64,000 bases of DNA from Candidatus Gugararchaeum adminiculabundum (GCA_902384795.1 CABMDC010000010.1:1-64000), one strand, 5' to 3'. Shown: positions 40,572 to 50,079, counted from the stretch's first letter. Numbers and translations: made by a program. The notes: generated by a model from the sequence alone, not told the origin.

Positions 40572-41492
40572 TCACTTCCTTACAAATGCTATTGTCTTGA
40601 TCGCATCAGGCTCGCCCCAGGAAGCGAGGTTCGCCCATTCAAGATGCGCCCTGAGCCCGCAATATTCCTGGCCCTCAACTATTTTCACAGGCTGATGGCC
40701 GTCGGTGTTTATTACTACGCTTCCTCCGTCATCCTGGCATGCCCCGACTTCTGCAACCGCCTCGGTTTGCGAGAGCCAGTAGGTCTGGAGAACGCTTAGT
40801 CCAATCCGGTCATTGTTTGGGAATGACTGCCTAAAACCCATTCCGGGCAGGATGTAATTCTCGTAGGTTTCACTTCCAGAAGAAATCACAACCACTGCTG
40901 GCGCATCGCAGTTCTCGCATGCCGGGAACAGGAGTTCCTTAAACTGCACAGTATAATTGCCCAGGGTGAATGACTCTCCTGCTTTCAGGGATTTGATTTC
41001 AGCTGGAATGCAGTCTGGAGGATTGATTTTTGAAATGATTGCCGGCTTTCCCGAGAATTTTAACGGGGAGTAGGAATTCTCATTGCTTAAGCCCGGTATG
41101 AAAGTCACCGAATAGGTGGAGAGGTCGCGGTACTCGCTCGAGCGGTAGATGAACCCCCTGCTTTCCTTGTATTCGCTTTCGGCATTGGAAACCTGACTAG
41201 GGAAATTGCAGAACCAGTATTCGCCCTTTGCTGACTCCTGGACCAATGGCTTTGCTTCACTATTGGCAGAAGAGGCTGGAGAGCCATTGCTTTCTCCGGC
41301 TATTGAATTGGCGATTGCAGAACCTGGATTTCCTGGTCCTCCCTGTTTTTCTTTTGCCGAATCATTTGCGCTGGCATTTGCCGAAGAATTGGCGGTTGCG
41401 CCGCTTGAATTCCCCAGGGCATTGCCTGGCTGGGTGCACCCGAACAGGAGCACGAATGCCAGAATAATTCCGAACGCTGTTTGTTTTCTCAT
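40572..41492 (-). CDS. Surface lipoprotein with shared beta-domain
   Basis: 306 residues. Signal ends in LLFGC (lipobox, Cys near 19), then a long Ser/Asn/Ala-rich linker (to about 90), then a domain with IKSLKAGESFTLGNYTVQFK that matches the neighbours. GGGGTG precedes the start. No enzyme signature; probably a cell-envelope component. Confidence 0.7.
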   Translation of the reverse strand: MRKQTAFGIILAFVLLFGCTQPGNALGNSSGATANSSANASANDSAKEKQGGPGNPGSAIANSIAGESNGSPASSANSEAKPLVQESAKGEYWFCNFPSQVSNAESEYKESRGFIYRSSEYRDLSTYSVTFIPGLSNENSYSPLKFSGKPAIISKINPPDCIPAEIKSLKAGESFTLGNYTVQFKELLFPACENCDAPAVVVISSGSETYENYILPGMGFRQSFPNNDRIGLSVLQTYWLSQTEAVAEVGACQDDGGSVVINTDGHQPVKIVEGQEYCGLRAHLEWANLASWGEPDAIKTIAFVRK

Positions 41493-41521
41493 ATAAACAC
41501 CCCTTATGCATCATGTTCTTT

Positions 41522-43903
41522 TTATTCTAGCGCAAGACCGAGCAGGCGCAGAAGAATCTGCAAAAAATTGGGAGAGCTTGAAGCTGGAAACGCATCGGTG
41601 TTGCTTACTGCACCAATGGCGCTTGCTTCTCCGTGGCCTCCGGTTTCCGTGCTTGGCCCGCCTGAATTATTTTCAGGGGCTGGCGCATCATTTTTGATTA
41701 TTGAAAGTTTCCCGTAGTGGGTGTTGCCTGACCACTCGGTTCCCTGCATTTCAACCGAGTACTCGCTTCCCATGACCCTGCCGCCAATTCCTATGCGCTG
41801 CCTTGCCTCCTGTTCGTATAGCTGGATTTCCGCAACATCGCTGCTGCTGGAAACTCCAACGCGCGTTGCGCTAACTCGGATTACCGCAACCTTGCCGTCC
41901 GAATAGGCGTGCTTGATTATGGCCCCATCTTCTAGATCAAAGGATTCTGCCGGGTAGCCCGAGCGGCTCAGCGTGAAAGAGAGTTTGTTTTGTTTTCCCT
42001 TCTTTTCCGCTTTTTCCAGCGAAGTGAGCTCCAGCCCATAGCCATTTCCCCTGATGCTTTGGCCGACCTGCAGTTGCTTTCCGTCAATATAGGAGAGTAT
42101 TGAAACATCCAGGTGCGTGTAGTCGTCCGGGATTGTTTCAGCCAGGATATGGGCGGAAATGCCGTTGATTTCCTTTGAGTAAATCGTGTCAAGAGGCGCG
42201 TTTATTTCGCTAGTATGCTTGTAGACATACGCTATTGTGCCACTGGCAACTTCCTGCATGGTCTCGTCTGAAACAAGCTTTACTGTGATTTTGTATTCTC
42301 CTTCCGATGCATTTTCCGGAGGGGTGACGGCCAGGTAGCTATAGGAGTTCCAGGTGGACATGGTGATTTTGCTGCCATCGGTGATTTCCGCTTTCCAGCC
42401 TTTTGGCGCTTCTGCGTACAGATGGTAGGTTTTGTAGCTGCAGCCGTCACCCGTGGTTCCGGCAATGAGAGTTAGGGTGAAATCTTTTTCCTGCGTGCCG
42501 GTTCTCGTGCTATCGCTAATCCATAGCAGCGGGTCCCGGTATTCGCAGGGGGTCGGGATGTAGTAGCTAATGTCTGCGTAATAGGTTTGCTGCTTGCCTT
42601 CGGCGATGGGAACTATTCGTATGCTATGCTGCTCGCCTTTTGCAGCATCCAAGGGGGAGGTTATGGAAACATTTATTTGCGAGGAGTTCTGCGGGGGGAT
42701 ATTCCCCAAAGGCGAATTGCTGGCTGTCCAGCCATCGGCCGGAAGCTGCACCATTAGCTTGTAGTCCGCAGCCGGGCAGCCATAGTCATCATTGTTGGTG
42801 ATTGTCACTGGATAGATTTCAGTTTTTCCCTGCTCTGAACTTTTGTAGGAGTTCCAGGTGTAGATTGTTAATGGCCTGCTGCACGAATGTGCCAGGGAAA
42901 ACGAACCGTTTGCGCTCCCATGTTCATAGCCTGGCTTGGTGCAACTGACCGTATAATTATAAATTCCTTCAGTGGCCAGGGGGCGCTTGGAGTAGGTTAG
43001 TTCATAGCGCCCATTGGCATAGTTGGCTGGCGAACCGCTGGCCCAGCCTAGGCCGTTGCCGGAAACATAACAATTTGCGCCCTCGATTGGCTCGCCATTT
43101 GAAGCATAGGAAATGGAGAACTTCAGCTTGTCGCTTAAATCATTTGCTGCGAAAGTCAGGATCGCTGGCTCGAGTTTTGTGAAAATCTCGAATGCTGCAG
43201 GATGAAAGCCCCAGGTGTCCAGGCCGATGTCGGCCAATTGTATTACCGGCTCGCGCGTGCTGACGTATTCGCCGACGTGATAGTTGCCGTAGATTTTTTC
43301 CTTTACCAGGGTGATTTCAGGATTGGAGATTCGGGAAAGTAGGTATTCGTTGTCCATCAGCTTCAGCGGGATGCGCATGCTTTGGTAATGCTCTGGATAG
43401 TGCTCGGCGCACGTTTCGTCTTCGCATCCTGGCAGATCGTGCGACTTGAGCGCAGGGGTGAAAACCACGCGTGAATAATAGTCTTCGCCGTTGTAAGTGG
43501 AACCGTCCCAGTCGTCCTTTATTGTGAATGTCTTGGGGGTTGAGCTTTCAAAAGCTCCTACGAATTGTATTTCCTTGATTCCCTGTCCTTCCCAAATCAG
43601 TTTTACCTGGTAGCCGTTGTACTTTGAATCGTTCCCCAGTTGCAGGTATTCTGAAAGGACTGCCACTTCTGCCCATTTTGAGTTTAGGGTGTAGCCCGGG
43701 GAGGTTTGGTAAACGAACAGGTAGCCGTAGCTTTCATTGAATGGTGGAATTTTGTAGGCTGTTCCCGGGGCCACCTGCATTTCAGAATAGCCGGTTTGCT
43801 CCGCACAGGCGAACAGGGGAATCGCAAGCACGAATGCAAGCGAAAAGATTGCAAAGATAAATGCTTGATTTTTTTTCATTTTATTTTTCATGCTCAGGTT
43901 CAT
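41522..43903 (-). CDS. Large secreted surface protein with tandem beta-sandwich domains
   Basis: 793 residues; AGGTGAT 7 nt before the ATG at 43903 supports the start. Signal peptide (to about residue 34), an N-terminal shared beta-domain (YTLNSKWAEVAVLSEYLQLG), then several Ig/NPCBM-like beta domains (NDDYGCPAADYKLMVQLPADG; GDGCSYKTYHLYAEAPKGW), two more copies of the shared domain near 600-735, and a Ser/Pro/Gly-rich tail ending in a short hydrophobic helix. Likely an S-layer-associated or adhesive protein. Confidence 0.7.
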   Translation of the reverse strand: MNLSMKNKMKKNQAFIFAIFSLAFVLAIPLFACAEQTGYSEMQVAPGTAYKIPPFNESYGYLFVYQTSPGYTLNSKWAEVAVLSEYLQLGNDSKYNGYQVKLIWEGQGIKEIQFVGAFESSTPKTFTIKDDWDGSTYNGEDYYSRVVFTPALKSHDLPGCEDETCAEHYPEHYQSMRIPLKLMDNEYLLSRISNPEITLVKEKIYGNYHVGEYVSTREPVIQLADIGLDTWGFHPAAFEIFTKLEPAILTFAANDLSDKLKFSISYASNGEPIEGANCYVSGNGLGWASGSPANYANGRYELTYSKRPLATEGIYNYTVSCTKPGYEHGSANGSFSLAHSCSRPLTIYTWNSYKSSEQGKTEIYPVTITNNDDYGCPAADYKLMVQLPADGWTASNSPLGNIPPQNSSQINVSITSPLDAAKGEQHSIRIVPIAEGKQQTYYADISYYIPTPCEYRDPLLWISDSTRTGTQEKDFTLTLIAGTTGDGCSYKTYHLYAEAPKGWKAEITDGSKITMSTWNSYSYLAVTPPENASEGEYKITVKLVSDETMQEVASGTIAYVYKHTSEINAPLDTIYSKEINGISAHILAETIPDDYTHLDVSILSYIDGKQLQVGQSIRGNGYGLELTSLEKAEKKGKQNKLSFTLSRSGYPAESFDLEDGAIIKHAYSDGKVAVIRVSATRVGVSSSSDVAEIQLYEQEARQRIGIGGRVMGSEYSVEMQGTEWSGNTHYGKLSIIKNDAPAPENNSGGPSTETGGHGEASAIGAVSNTDAFPASSSPNFLQILLRLLGLALE

Positions 43904-45276
43904 TTTGAATCACCTTTTTTCGTGCCTGCCTTTGCGGCATAGGGGACGGATAGGACAAAAGTCACGCGCTCTGCTTGGATCTCACCGCTTGTGGTTACGG
44001 TTTCAGTGATATTTTCCACATACAGAACTCCTCCGTTTTGGAGGTACAATGTTGCTCCTTCCTGCAGCTCTACAAGGCGTGTTGCGCCATTCTCGGTTAG
44101 ATCAAACAGGACGCGCTCGTCGCTTACATTCACCGAAGTGCTGCCGTCCGGGTTGTGGCCCGCTGAAATATTCTGCATTATTGAATTCACTGAAATGCTG
44201 ATGCCTGGCGCGATGGCTGCGGAATCTCCTTCCCCCAGGGTCACTTCCTTGTTGGTATTGGTTGTGACCACTTCGCCTTCTGCAACTGGCCTGAAACTGA
44301 ACTGGATGAATCCGGTTTCATTGATTTGCCCCGGCTGATCGGGATATTCTTTTGTGAGGATTATGTAATTCAGCCTTCCATCGCTAACCCCGATGCTTTC
44401 AACGAACCAGTCGTCTTTGGTAATTGAACCGTTAGCCATGGTGAATATGCTGGTCTGGAGGGACATTTCGGCCCAGTGGGAATTGTCGGATACGCCGTTC
44501 ATTGTCTGGTAGACAAGAAGCGTGAGTGTTTGGCCAGAAGGCGTGACATAGGTAAACGGTTCGCCCGGCATGACGCTGAATGGGCTGCCGATGGGAGCCC
44601 CGTTTGGATCCTCCAGCTGGAGAATTGCGGGCCCAAGGCTGCTGCCCCAATTTGCATTGCCGATGCCAATGAGCTTGAATGTGACTTCCCCGGCATTTAG
44701 CCCGTTTCCAACGCTTACGCAGCCGTAAGCTGCCTCCTGCGCGAAACTTATTGAAGGGTTTCCGGATGTTTTGATATTGGTAACGGTCCAGTTTCCCCTT
44801 CCTCCGCTCGCCCCTATTGTGAAAGGGTTGTGCAGTGCAAGAAGCCCCAATAAATCTTCTGGCGCCAATCCAGGGTCGATATTTATCGACCAGCTTACTT
44901 TTGTATTTCCTGTGGCAAGATGCTCGGCCCTTATGCTCTGCGCTTCCACATATTCACCTTGCATATTGTCTTGCCAGGCCGACCAGGCCAGCGGCTGGAC
45001 TACCCCGGGTTCGAGCAAGAATGAGGTAAAGGGGAGCTGGAGAAGATAATTTGCCACTTCGGAGGATTCTGATTTGCCTGAGGGTGCCGGTATAATAATA
45101 GCCGCAGGGGGCTTGCATCCTGGGAGCGCAGTTAAAACACTCGCCCCTAAAAAAACAACGGCTGCCGCCATGCTGAGTGAATGCAGGAACACTCGCCCCG
45201 GAATTATTTTTTTATTATTTGCATTTGCAGGATTGGCATGATTGAAATCCGTTTTGCAATTTGGTATTTTTTGCAT
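43900..45276 (-). CDS. Secreted lipoprotein-like surface protein
   Basis: 458 residues; AGGTGAT precedes the ATG at 45276 by 7 nt. The hydrophobic segment lies at about 30-55 and ends in ALPGC, so the true mature end may be that Cys; the first 30 residues would then be a long leader. It has two copies of the shared beta-domain (GEPFTYVTPSGQTLTLLVY ... HWAEMSLQT and GDSAAIAPGISISVNSI). Overlaps the next start by 4 nt, i.e. coupled with it. Confidence 0.65.
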   Translation of the reverse strand: MQKIPNCKTDFNHANPANANNKKIIPGRVFLHSLSMAAAVVFLGASVLTALPGCKPPAAIIIPAPSGKSESSEVANYLLQLPFTSFLLEPGVVQPLAWSAWQDNMQGEYVEAQSIRAEHLATGNTKVSWSINIDPGLAPEDLLGLLALHNPFTIGASGGRGNWTVTNIKTSGNPSISFAQEAAYGCVSVGNGLNAGEVTFKLIGIGNANWGSSLGPAILQLEDPNGAPIGSPFSVMPGEPFTYVTPSGQTLTLLVYQTMNGVSDNSHWAEMSLQTSIFTMANGSITKDDWFVESIGVSDGRLNYIILTKEYPDQPGQINETGFIQFSFRPVAEGEVVTTNTNKEVTLGEGDSAAIAPGISISVNSIMQNISAGHNPDGSTSVNVSDERVLFDLTENGATRLVELQEGATLYLQNGGVLYVENITETVTTSGEIQAERVTFVLSVPYAAKAGTKKGDSK

Positions 45277-45398
45277 TGAACATCACCTGTGCAGTATTGT
45301 AGCTGGAACCTGTAGTTATCGGTTGGGCGGAACGATAGGGAATTCGGGGCAAGAAAAAGGCTGCTAATAAAAAAAGAAGCTTGAAAATCGTTCCGTTT

Positions 45399-46220
45399 TC
45401 ATTTTGCGCTTAAAAACCAGTCGCTTAGGGAGATTTCGGCAGTATTCAGGTATTTTTCCTGTTTGATTATGTTGCGATTTTCCAAAGCGCGAGTCAATCT
45501 GAAGAATGTGGTTTTTGGAATCCGCAAATCATAGCGCACTTTTGACTGGCGCGCTTTTCCGCCATGGGAGATTAGATATTCAACTATTGCCGCCTGCTTT
45601 TCTTCCAGGGTTTTGATTATGTCGCTCATCTTTTTTGTGCGGATTACTTTTGCCGCGCCAGCTGTTGCAGGTGGCTCCGGCTCTGCGAGTTCCGCCTGCT
45701 CTTCTGGGCTGATTTCGAATTTTTCTTCTTTTTCTTCCCGTGCCGCGGATTTTTCAAAATCGGTTTTCATGTTCAGGAGAATTTTTTTGCCGTACCAAAT
45801 TACTGTGAAAATGACTGCAAGCGAAACTAAGATGAAAAAAATGAGAGGGATGAAATCTGGAGTCGAGGGTGGGCGTAAGGTGAGCTTCAGCGATGCGGTT
45901 TCGCCCGATGCAATGCTGATGGAGGCGTTTGCTGTTTGCTCTCCGCTTTCCGCCGAGATCAGGCAATTGCCGGAAACTTCTGCGAAAAGAGCCGAGCCGC
46001 TGGAGTTTGTTTTTTGAGAGAAGGAGACAGGTGGGCTGCAACTGAGGGATATTGAGGCGCCTTCGATGGGGGCGCCTGATTCGCCTGAAACAGTGACCAG
46101 GAGCGAGCCTGCGCCCTCGTCCGGGAATGGGGGCGGGGCCAGGGCTGCGAATGTGAATGAAGCTAGTAAAAAGACAAGAATTGCTGGAATACCCGCAATG
46201 GCCCGGTTATTTGATTTCAT
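45399..46220 (-). CDS. Membrane-anchored protein with cytoplasmic winged-helix domain
   Basis: 273 residues from the ATG at 46220. A signal peptide, an exported carboxypeptidase-regulatory-like beta domain (about 30-115; GSLLVTVSGESGAPIEGASI), one transmembrane helix (about 125-148), then a charged linker and a C-terminal MarR/IclR-like winged helix (YLISHGGKARQSKVRYDLRI, then FFRLTRALENRNIIKQ). This arrangement puts a sensor outside and a DNA-binding domain inside. It sits just upstream of the surface-protein operon and may control it. Its start lies inside the preceding lipoprotein gene (14-nt overlap). Confidence 0.75.
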   Translation of the reverse strand: MKSNNRAIAGIPAILVFLLASFTFAALAPPPFPDEGAGSLLVTVSGESGAPIEGASISLSCSPPVSFSQKTNSSGSALFAEVSGNCLISAESGEQTANASISIASGETASLKLTLRPPSTPDFIPLIFFILVSLAVIFTVIWYGKKILLNMKTDFEKSAAREEKEEKFEISPEEQAELAEPEPPATAGAAKVIRTKKMSDIIKTLEEKQAAIVEYLISHGGKARQSKVRYDLRIPKTTFFRLTRALENRNIIKQEKYLNTAEISLSDWFLSAK

Positions 46221-46878
46221 CGTAACAATGATCTTTGGTGTAACCCTTAAAAAAACTATTAGCTGTGGCATTGTCCGGAATTTTTTCGCAAAGAGAGGAA
46301 TCGTTCAGGAATTCCGCTAGTTCGTAATAACAATAATCTTTGACTTCGTTATGCTTGATTTGCGCGCAAATTGCCGGGTCCCTTTTTTTGCTTGCGATGA
46401 TTGAATAGCAGTCTCCTATAGTCGTTAGTTCCGCTGTAGAATTTTGATATTTGTCATAGAAAATCCCGCAAATGGATGAATCGCCCTCCATTACTGCGAT
46501 TTGGTAGTAACAGGACGTGATTGTTGGGGCGGCTCTTGCTCTTTGATTGCAGAAACCGCGATAGCAGGCGTCTTCCGTGAGGCTGAGCTGCGCACGTGAG
46601 ATTTTATCGCAGACTGAAACGTCCTGTTTTGCCACTGCAACTTTTTCATAGCAGTAGTCTTTGTCAAATATGTCTTTCAATAGTTCGACTGGAATTTTTT
46701 CGCAGATTAACGGCTCCTTTTTTTCTTCTGCAAAATTTAGGTAGCAGTCTAGCTTCTTTTCCTTATCAGGGAGATTCCCACAAGCGGCATTGGCTGAAGC
46801 CACGGGGTCTTGCACGCAGCCGCTGGCAAGCATTAGCGCTGCAAGAAAAAACGCGAAAAAGAGGGTTCTTTTGACCAT
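46207..46878 (-). CDS. Lipoprotein with cysteine-pair repeats
   Basis: 223 residues, lipobox MLASGC (Cys 21), then five to six repeats of the type D-x-C-Y-x3-A-x4-D-x2-x-C-x2-I, for example DYCYEKVAVAKQDVSVCDKI and DYCYYELAEFLNDSSLCEKI. The same repeat is in the protein at 2736-3245. The repeat implies a solenoid of disulphide-linked helical hairpins on the cell surface. Function unknown. It is the first gene of the minus-strand run, with the membrane HTH protein overlapping it. Confidence 0.75.
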   Translation of the reverse strand: MVKRTLFFAFFLAALMLASGCVQDPVASANAACGNLPDKEKKLDCYLNFAEEKKEPLICEKIPVELLKDIFDKDYCYEKVAVAKQDVSVCDKISRAQLSLTEDACYRGFCNQRARAAPTITSCYYQIAVMEGDSSICGIFYDKYQNSTAELTTIGDCYSIIASKKRDPAICAQIKHNEVKDYCYYELAEFLNDSSLCEKIPDNATANSFFKGYTKDHCYDEIK

Positions 46879-46911
46879 AATGAATGCCTAGCTAACTCTT
46901 GCTGCAGAGCA

Positions 46912-46921
46912 ATATTTAAAA
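46912..46921. promoter_or_regulatory. TATA box between purP1 and the cysteine-repeat lipoprotein
   Basis: ATATTTAAAA is centred 29 nt before the purP ATG at 46946 and, read on the minus strand, 37 nt before the lipoprotein ATG at 46878. It may serve both directions. Confidence 0.5.
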
Positions 46922-46945
46922 GTTGTCCATTCGATAGTAAAGACT

Positions 46946-48073
46946 ATGGCTGATGTTTCGCGCATGGGCGAGGTTGCTGCAAAATATAAGGGGCTTAGCG
47001 TAGCGGTGCTCGGCTCGCACTCGGCGCTGGATGTTTGTCAAGGGGCGAAGAGCGAGGGGCTGCCGACCATTGTGCTGTGCGAAAAGGGGCGCGAGAAAAC
47101 CTATTCCCAGTATTACAAGTATGACGCGAAAAGCAAATTGGGAGTTGTGGATGAAGCGATTGTGCTGAATAAGTTCGCTGACTGCGCTGGTGAAGCTGTT
47201 ACGAAAAAGCTACGGGAGAAAAGCGCCATCTTTATACCCCACAGGAGCTTTTGCGTTTATGTTGGCTATGATGCCATTGAAAAGGAGTTCGAGGTGCCTA
47301 TCTTCGGCAATAGAAAGCTTCTCAGGGCCGAGGAAAGGACAGCTGAAAAGAACCAGTATTATTTGCTGAAACAAGTGGGAATCAGGATGCCGAAGCAGTT
47401 TTCCAGCCCTTCCCAAATTGACCGGTTGTGCCTGGTAAAGGCGAGCGAGGCGAAGAGGAGCTATGAAAGGGCGTTCTTTTTTGCGAGCAATGCGGATGAG
47501 TGGAAGAGCAAGGGAGAAGAGTTGATTGCTAAAGGAGTGATCACGCGCGAGGGGCTGAAGAGTGCGGTAATCGAGGAGTTCTGCCTTGGCGCGCAGTATA
47601 ATTTCAATTTCTTCTATTCGCCGGTTGATGAAAGATTAGAGCTGATGGGAACCGATATGCGAAGGCAGACCAATTTGGACGGAGTGCTCAGGCTGCCTGC
47701 GCCCCAGCAGATTGATGTGCTGAAACAGTTGCGCGTGAATAATATTGAAATCGGGCATGTGGCCTGCACCATAAAGGAAAGCATGCTGGAAAAAGTTTTT
47801 GAAGCAGGGGAAAAATTTGTTGAGGCTTGCAGGAAAGAATATGCTCCGGGAATAATCGGGCCGTTTGCGCTCCAGGGCGCGGTTGTCCCTGCCGAGAAGG
47901 GAGAGGAGATTGTAGTTTTTGACGTGAGCTTCAGGGTGCCGGGTTCGCCTGGAACCAGGTTCACGCCTTACACGGAATATTTGCATGGAAAGAGCATTAG
48001 CGTTGGAAAAAGAATTGCCATGGAACTGAAAAAAGCCAAGGCCAAAAAGATGCTAGGGAAAGTGGTGACCTAA
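46946..48073 (+). CDS. purP: PurP-like ATP-grasp protein, divergent paralogue
   Basis: 375 residues of the PurP family (formate-dependent AICAR formyl ligase): VAVLGSHSALDVCQGAKSEG, GNRKLLRAEERTAEKNQYYLL and FDVSFRVPGSPGTR. Compared with the next gene, the ATP-grasp glycine-rich loop is lost (KASEAKRSYERAFFF here, KTPGAKGGKGYVIV there) and the metal-side motif FEISARIVAGTN is changed. It may be a regulatory or differently specific subunit of the oligomeric enzyme. Leaderless promoter at 46912-46921; ends directly against the second copy. Confidence 0.85.
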   Translation: MADVSRMGEVAAKYKGLSVAVLGSHSALDVCQGAKSEGLPTIVLCEKGREKTYSQYYKYDAKSKLGVVDEAIVLNKFADCAGEAVTKKLREKSAIFIPHRSFCVYVGYDAIEKEFEVPIFGNRKLLRAEERTAEKNQYYLLKQVGIRMPKQFSSPSQIDRLCLVKASEAKRSYERAFFFASNADEWKSKGEELIAKGVITREGLKSAVIEEFCLGAQYNFNFFYSPVDERLELMGTDMRRQTNLDGVLRLPAPQQIDVLKQLRVNNIEIGHVACTIKESMLEKVFEAGEKFVEACRKEYAPGIIGPFALQGAVVPAEKGEEIVVFDVSFRVPGSPGTRFTPYTEYLHGKSISVGKRIAMELKKAKAKKMLGKVVT

Positions 48074-49123
48074 ATGATTTCAAAGGATGAGATTGACGCA
48101 ACAGTGAAGAAATACGAGAAAAAAGGCAAGTTTGCCATTGCGACAGTATGCTCGCACACAGCGCTGCAGATTTTCCATGGGGCGAGGCAGGAGAAAGTGA
48201 AAACCATCGGAATCTGCACCGAGGACAGGAAAAAAGTGTATGAAAGCTTTCCCTATGGCGCGCCGGATGAGTTCATAATTGTTGATGACGTGAGCGAAAT
48301 CCCGACTGAGGAATTGCTGGAAAGGAATGCGGTGCTGATTCCGCACGGCTCACTGGTGGAATATGTCGCCAAAAAAATTACAGAGATTCCGGTGCCGATT
48401 CTGGGAAACAGAAAAAGCTTGGAATGGGAAGGGGACAGGAAGAAACTGTATGAATGGATGAAGGATGCCGGGCTGGAGACTCCTGAAATCTTGCAGCCCT
48501 ATGAAATTGACAGGCCGTGCATTGTGAAAACCCCTGGGGCAAAAGGCGGGAAGGGCTATGTGATTGTGAAAAACCAGGAGGAATTCGAGCAGAAGGTGAA
48601 AACCGACAATGTGGTGATTCAGGAATATTTGATTGGAGTCAGGGCTTACCCGCACTATTTCTACACTCCGCTTACCAAGGACGGGTACAGGGCGAGCGAG
48701 GGAAGCGTTGAATTGATGAGCGTGGACAGAAGGGTGGAAAGCAATGTGGACGAGAGCTACCGGACGCAGATTGCGCTCATGAACATTGAGCCGAGCTTCA
48801 CTGTGATGGGAAACGAGTCGCTGGTGTTGCGCGAGAGTTTGCTTGGCGAAGTTCTCGAAATGGGAAAGGGAGTAGTGGAATCTGCTGAGAAATTGTTCGG
48901 AGGGATTCCAGGCCCATTCTGCATTGAAACCGTGGTGGATGAGAACCTGCAATTCTTTGCGTTTGAAATTTCTGCGAGGATTGTGGCTGGAACAAATCTG
49001 TTTACCCAGGGATCGCCGTACACTGATTACAAGTTCGGGGAGCCCATGAGCACAGGAAGAAGGATTGCGCGCGAAATAAAGCTGGCTATGAAAAATAAGA
49101 AGATGGAGAAAATATTTTACTAG
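48074..49123 (+). CDS. purP: 5-formaminoimidazole-4-carboxamide ribonucleotide synthetase PurP
   Basis: 349 residues with intact ATP-grasp motifs (VKTPGAKGGKGYVI, IQEYLIGVRAYPHYF, FEISARIVAGTNLF). It makes FAICAR from AICAR, formate and ATP, replacing the folate-dependent formyltransferase half of PurH in archaea. Its ATG directly follows the stop of the paralogue upstream (no intergenic bases), so the two are translationally coupled. No PurO/PurH cyclohydrolase is in the window. Confidence 0.93.
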   Translation: MISKDEIDATVKKYEKKGKFAIATVCSHTALQIFHGARQEKVKTIGICTEDRKKVYESFPYGAPDEFIIVDDVSEIPTEELLERNAVLIPHGSLVEYVAKKITEIPVPILGNRKSLEWEGDRKKLYEWMKDAGLETPEILQPYEIDRPCIVKTPGAKGGKGYVIVKNQEEFEQKVKTDNVVIQEYLIGVRAYPHYFYTPLTKDGYRASEGSVELMSVDRRVESNVDESYRTQIALMNIEPSFTVMGNESLVLRESLLGEVLEMGKGVVESAEKLFGGIPGPFCIETVVDENLQFFAFEISARIVAGTNLFTQGSPYTDYKFGEPMSTGRRIAREIKLAMKNKKMEKIFY

Positions 49124-49161
49124 TTGGCAAGGGGAGAAAACAGGGGAAAGGGGCAAACTGC

Positions 49162-50079
49162 ATGGCTAAAAGCGAAGTTGTGACAATCGGGCATATTCTC
49201 TATGATACCAGGTGCTATGTGGACGGATTCCCGAGCCCGAGCAGGACCACTTTTACGCAAAAGCCGATTGCCACTGGCTGCGGAGGAAGCGCGGCGAATA
49301 CTGCCGTGAATTTGTGCAGGCTTGGGAAGAAAGCGAGCATGATCGGAAGGATAGGCGATGATTTCACAGGAAGGCAGCTGCTCCATGAGCTGGAGAAAAA
49401 AGGGGTCGGAACCGCGGGCATACAGAAAAGCAAGGGAACCCATACTGGGATTTCCATTGTGCTGATTGACAAAAACGCGGAAGTTGAAGTGATTGAGGAT
49501 GTGGGGGCGAATGAGCCGCTTGCCTTGGGAAAGGAAGCGGAGAAAGCGATTAAGGCTGCGAAGCATTTGCACCTGACTGGAACGAGCATAAAAGCCCTGG
49601 AAAAGGCGAGTGCTATTGCCGAGAAAGCGGGAACAACTGTGAGCTTTGACCCTGGGAGAAGCAAATCGCACCTTGGGAAAAAGGGGCTTGGAAAAATCCT
49701 TGAGAATGTTGATTATCTGATTTTGAACAGAGCGGAATTGGGAAGAATCACCAAGGCCTGGAATCCATTGACTGGGGCAAGGGAACTGGTGAAAGAATTC
49801 AACCTGAGCTGCGTGATCAAGAGCGGGGAGAAACCGATAATTTTTGAGAGCAGGCACGAGCATTTCTCTGTTTATCCTGTTCATTTGAAACCGATTGACA
49901 CCATTGGCGCAGGGGATGCGTTCTCAGCGGGCTTTATCTGCGGCCTGCTGGAAGGGAAGAAGCATATTGACTGCGTGAAACTCGGAGCAGCCTGCTCTGC
50001 TGCTAAAATTCTGAGGCAGGGCGCGCAGTCGCTGCCGCCCAGGAAAGATGTGGAGAAATTTTTGAAAAGAGTGAAGTGA
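49162..50079 (+). CDS. PfkB-family carbohydrate/nucleoside kinase
   Basis: 305 residues with both PfkB signatures: TGCGGSAANTAVNLCRLG near the N-terminus and the anion-hole motif DTIGAGDAFSAGF near the end. It phosphorylates a sugar or nucleoside with ATP; the substrate is not readable from sequence. It lies 38 nt after purP2 and may share its transcript, which favours a nucleoside or ribose substrate (inference). Confidence 0.88.
   Translation: MAKSEVVTIGHILYDTRCYVDGFPSPSRTTFTQKPIATGCGGSAANTAVNLCRLGKKASMIGRIGDDFTGRQLLHELEKKGVGTAGIQKSKGTHTGISIVLIDKNAEVEVIEDVGANEPLALGKEAEKAIKAAKHLHLTGTSIKALEKASAIAEKAGTTVSFDPGRSKSHLGKKGLGKILENVDYLILNRAELGRITKAWNPLTGARELVKEFNLSCVIKSGEKPIIFESRHEHFSVYPVHLKPIDTIGAGDAFSAGFICGLLEGKKHIDCVKLGAACSAAKILRQGAQSLPPRKDVEKFLKRVK

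Noticed and set aside
38321-46878. Type IV pilin-like proteins in the surface operon
   Set aside because: The N-termini are ordinary signal peptides or lipoboxes, not the class III prepilin pattern.
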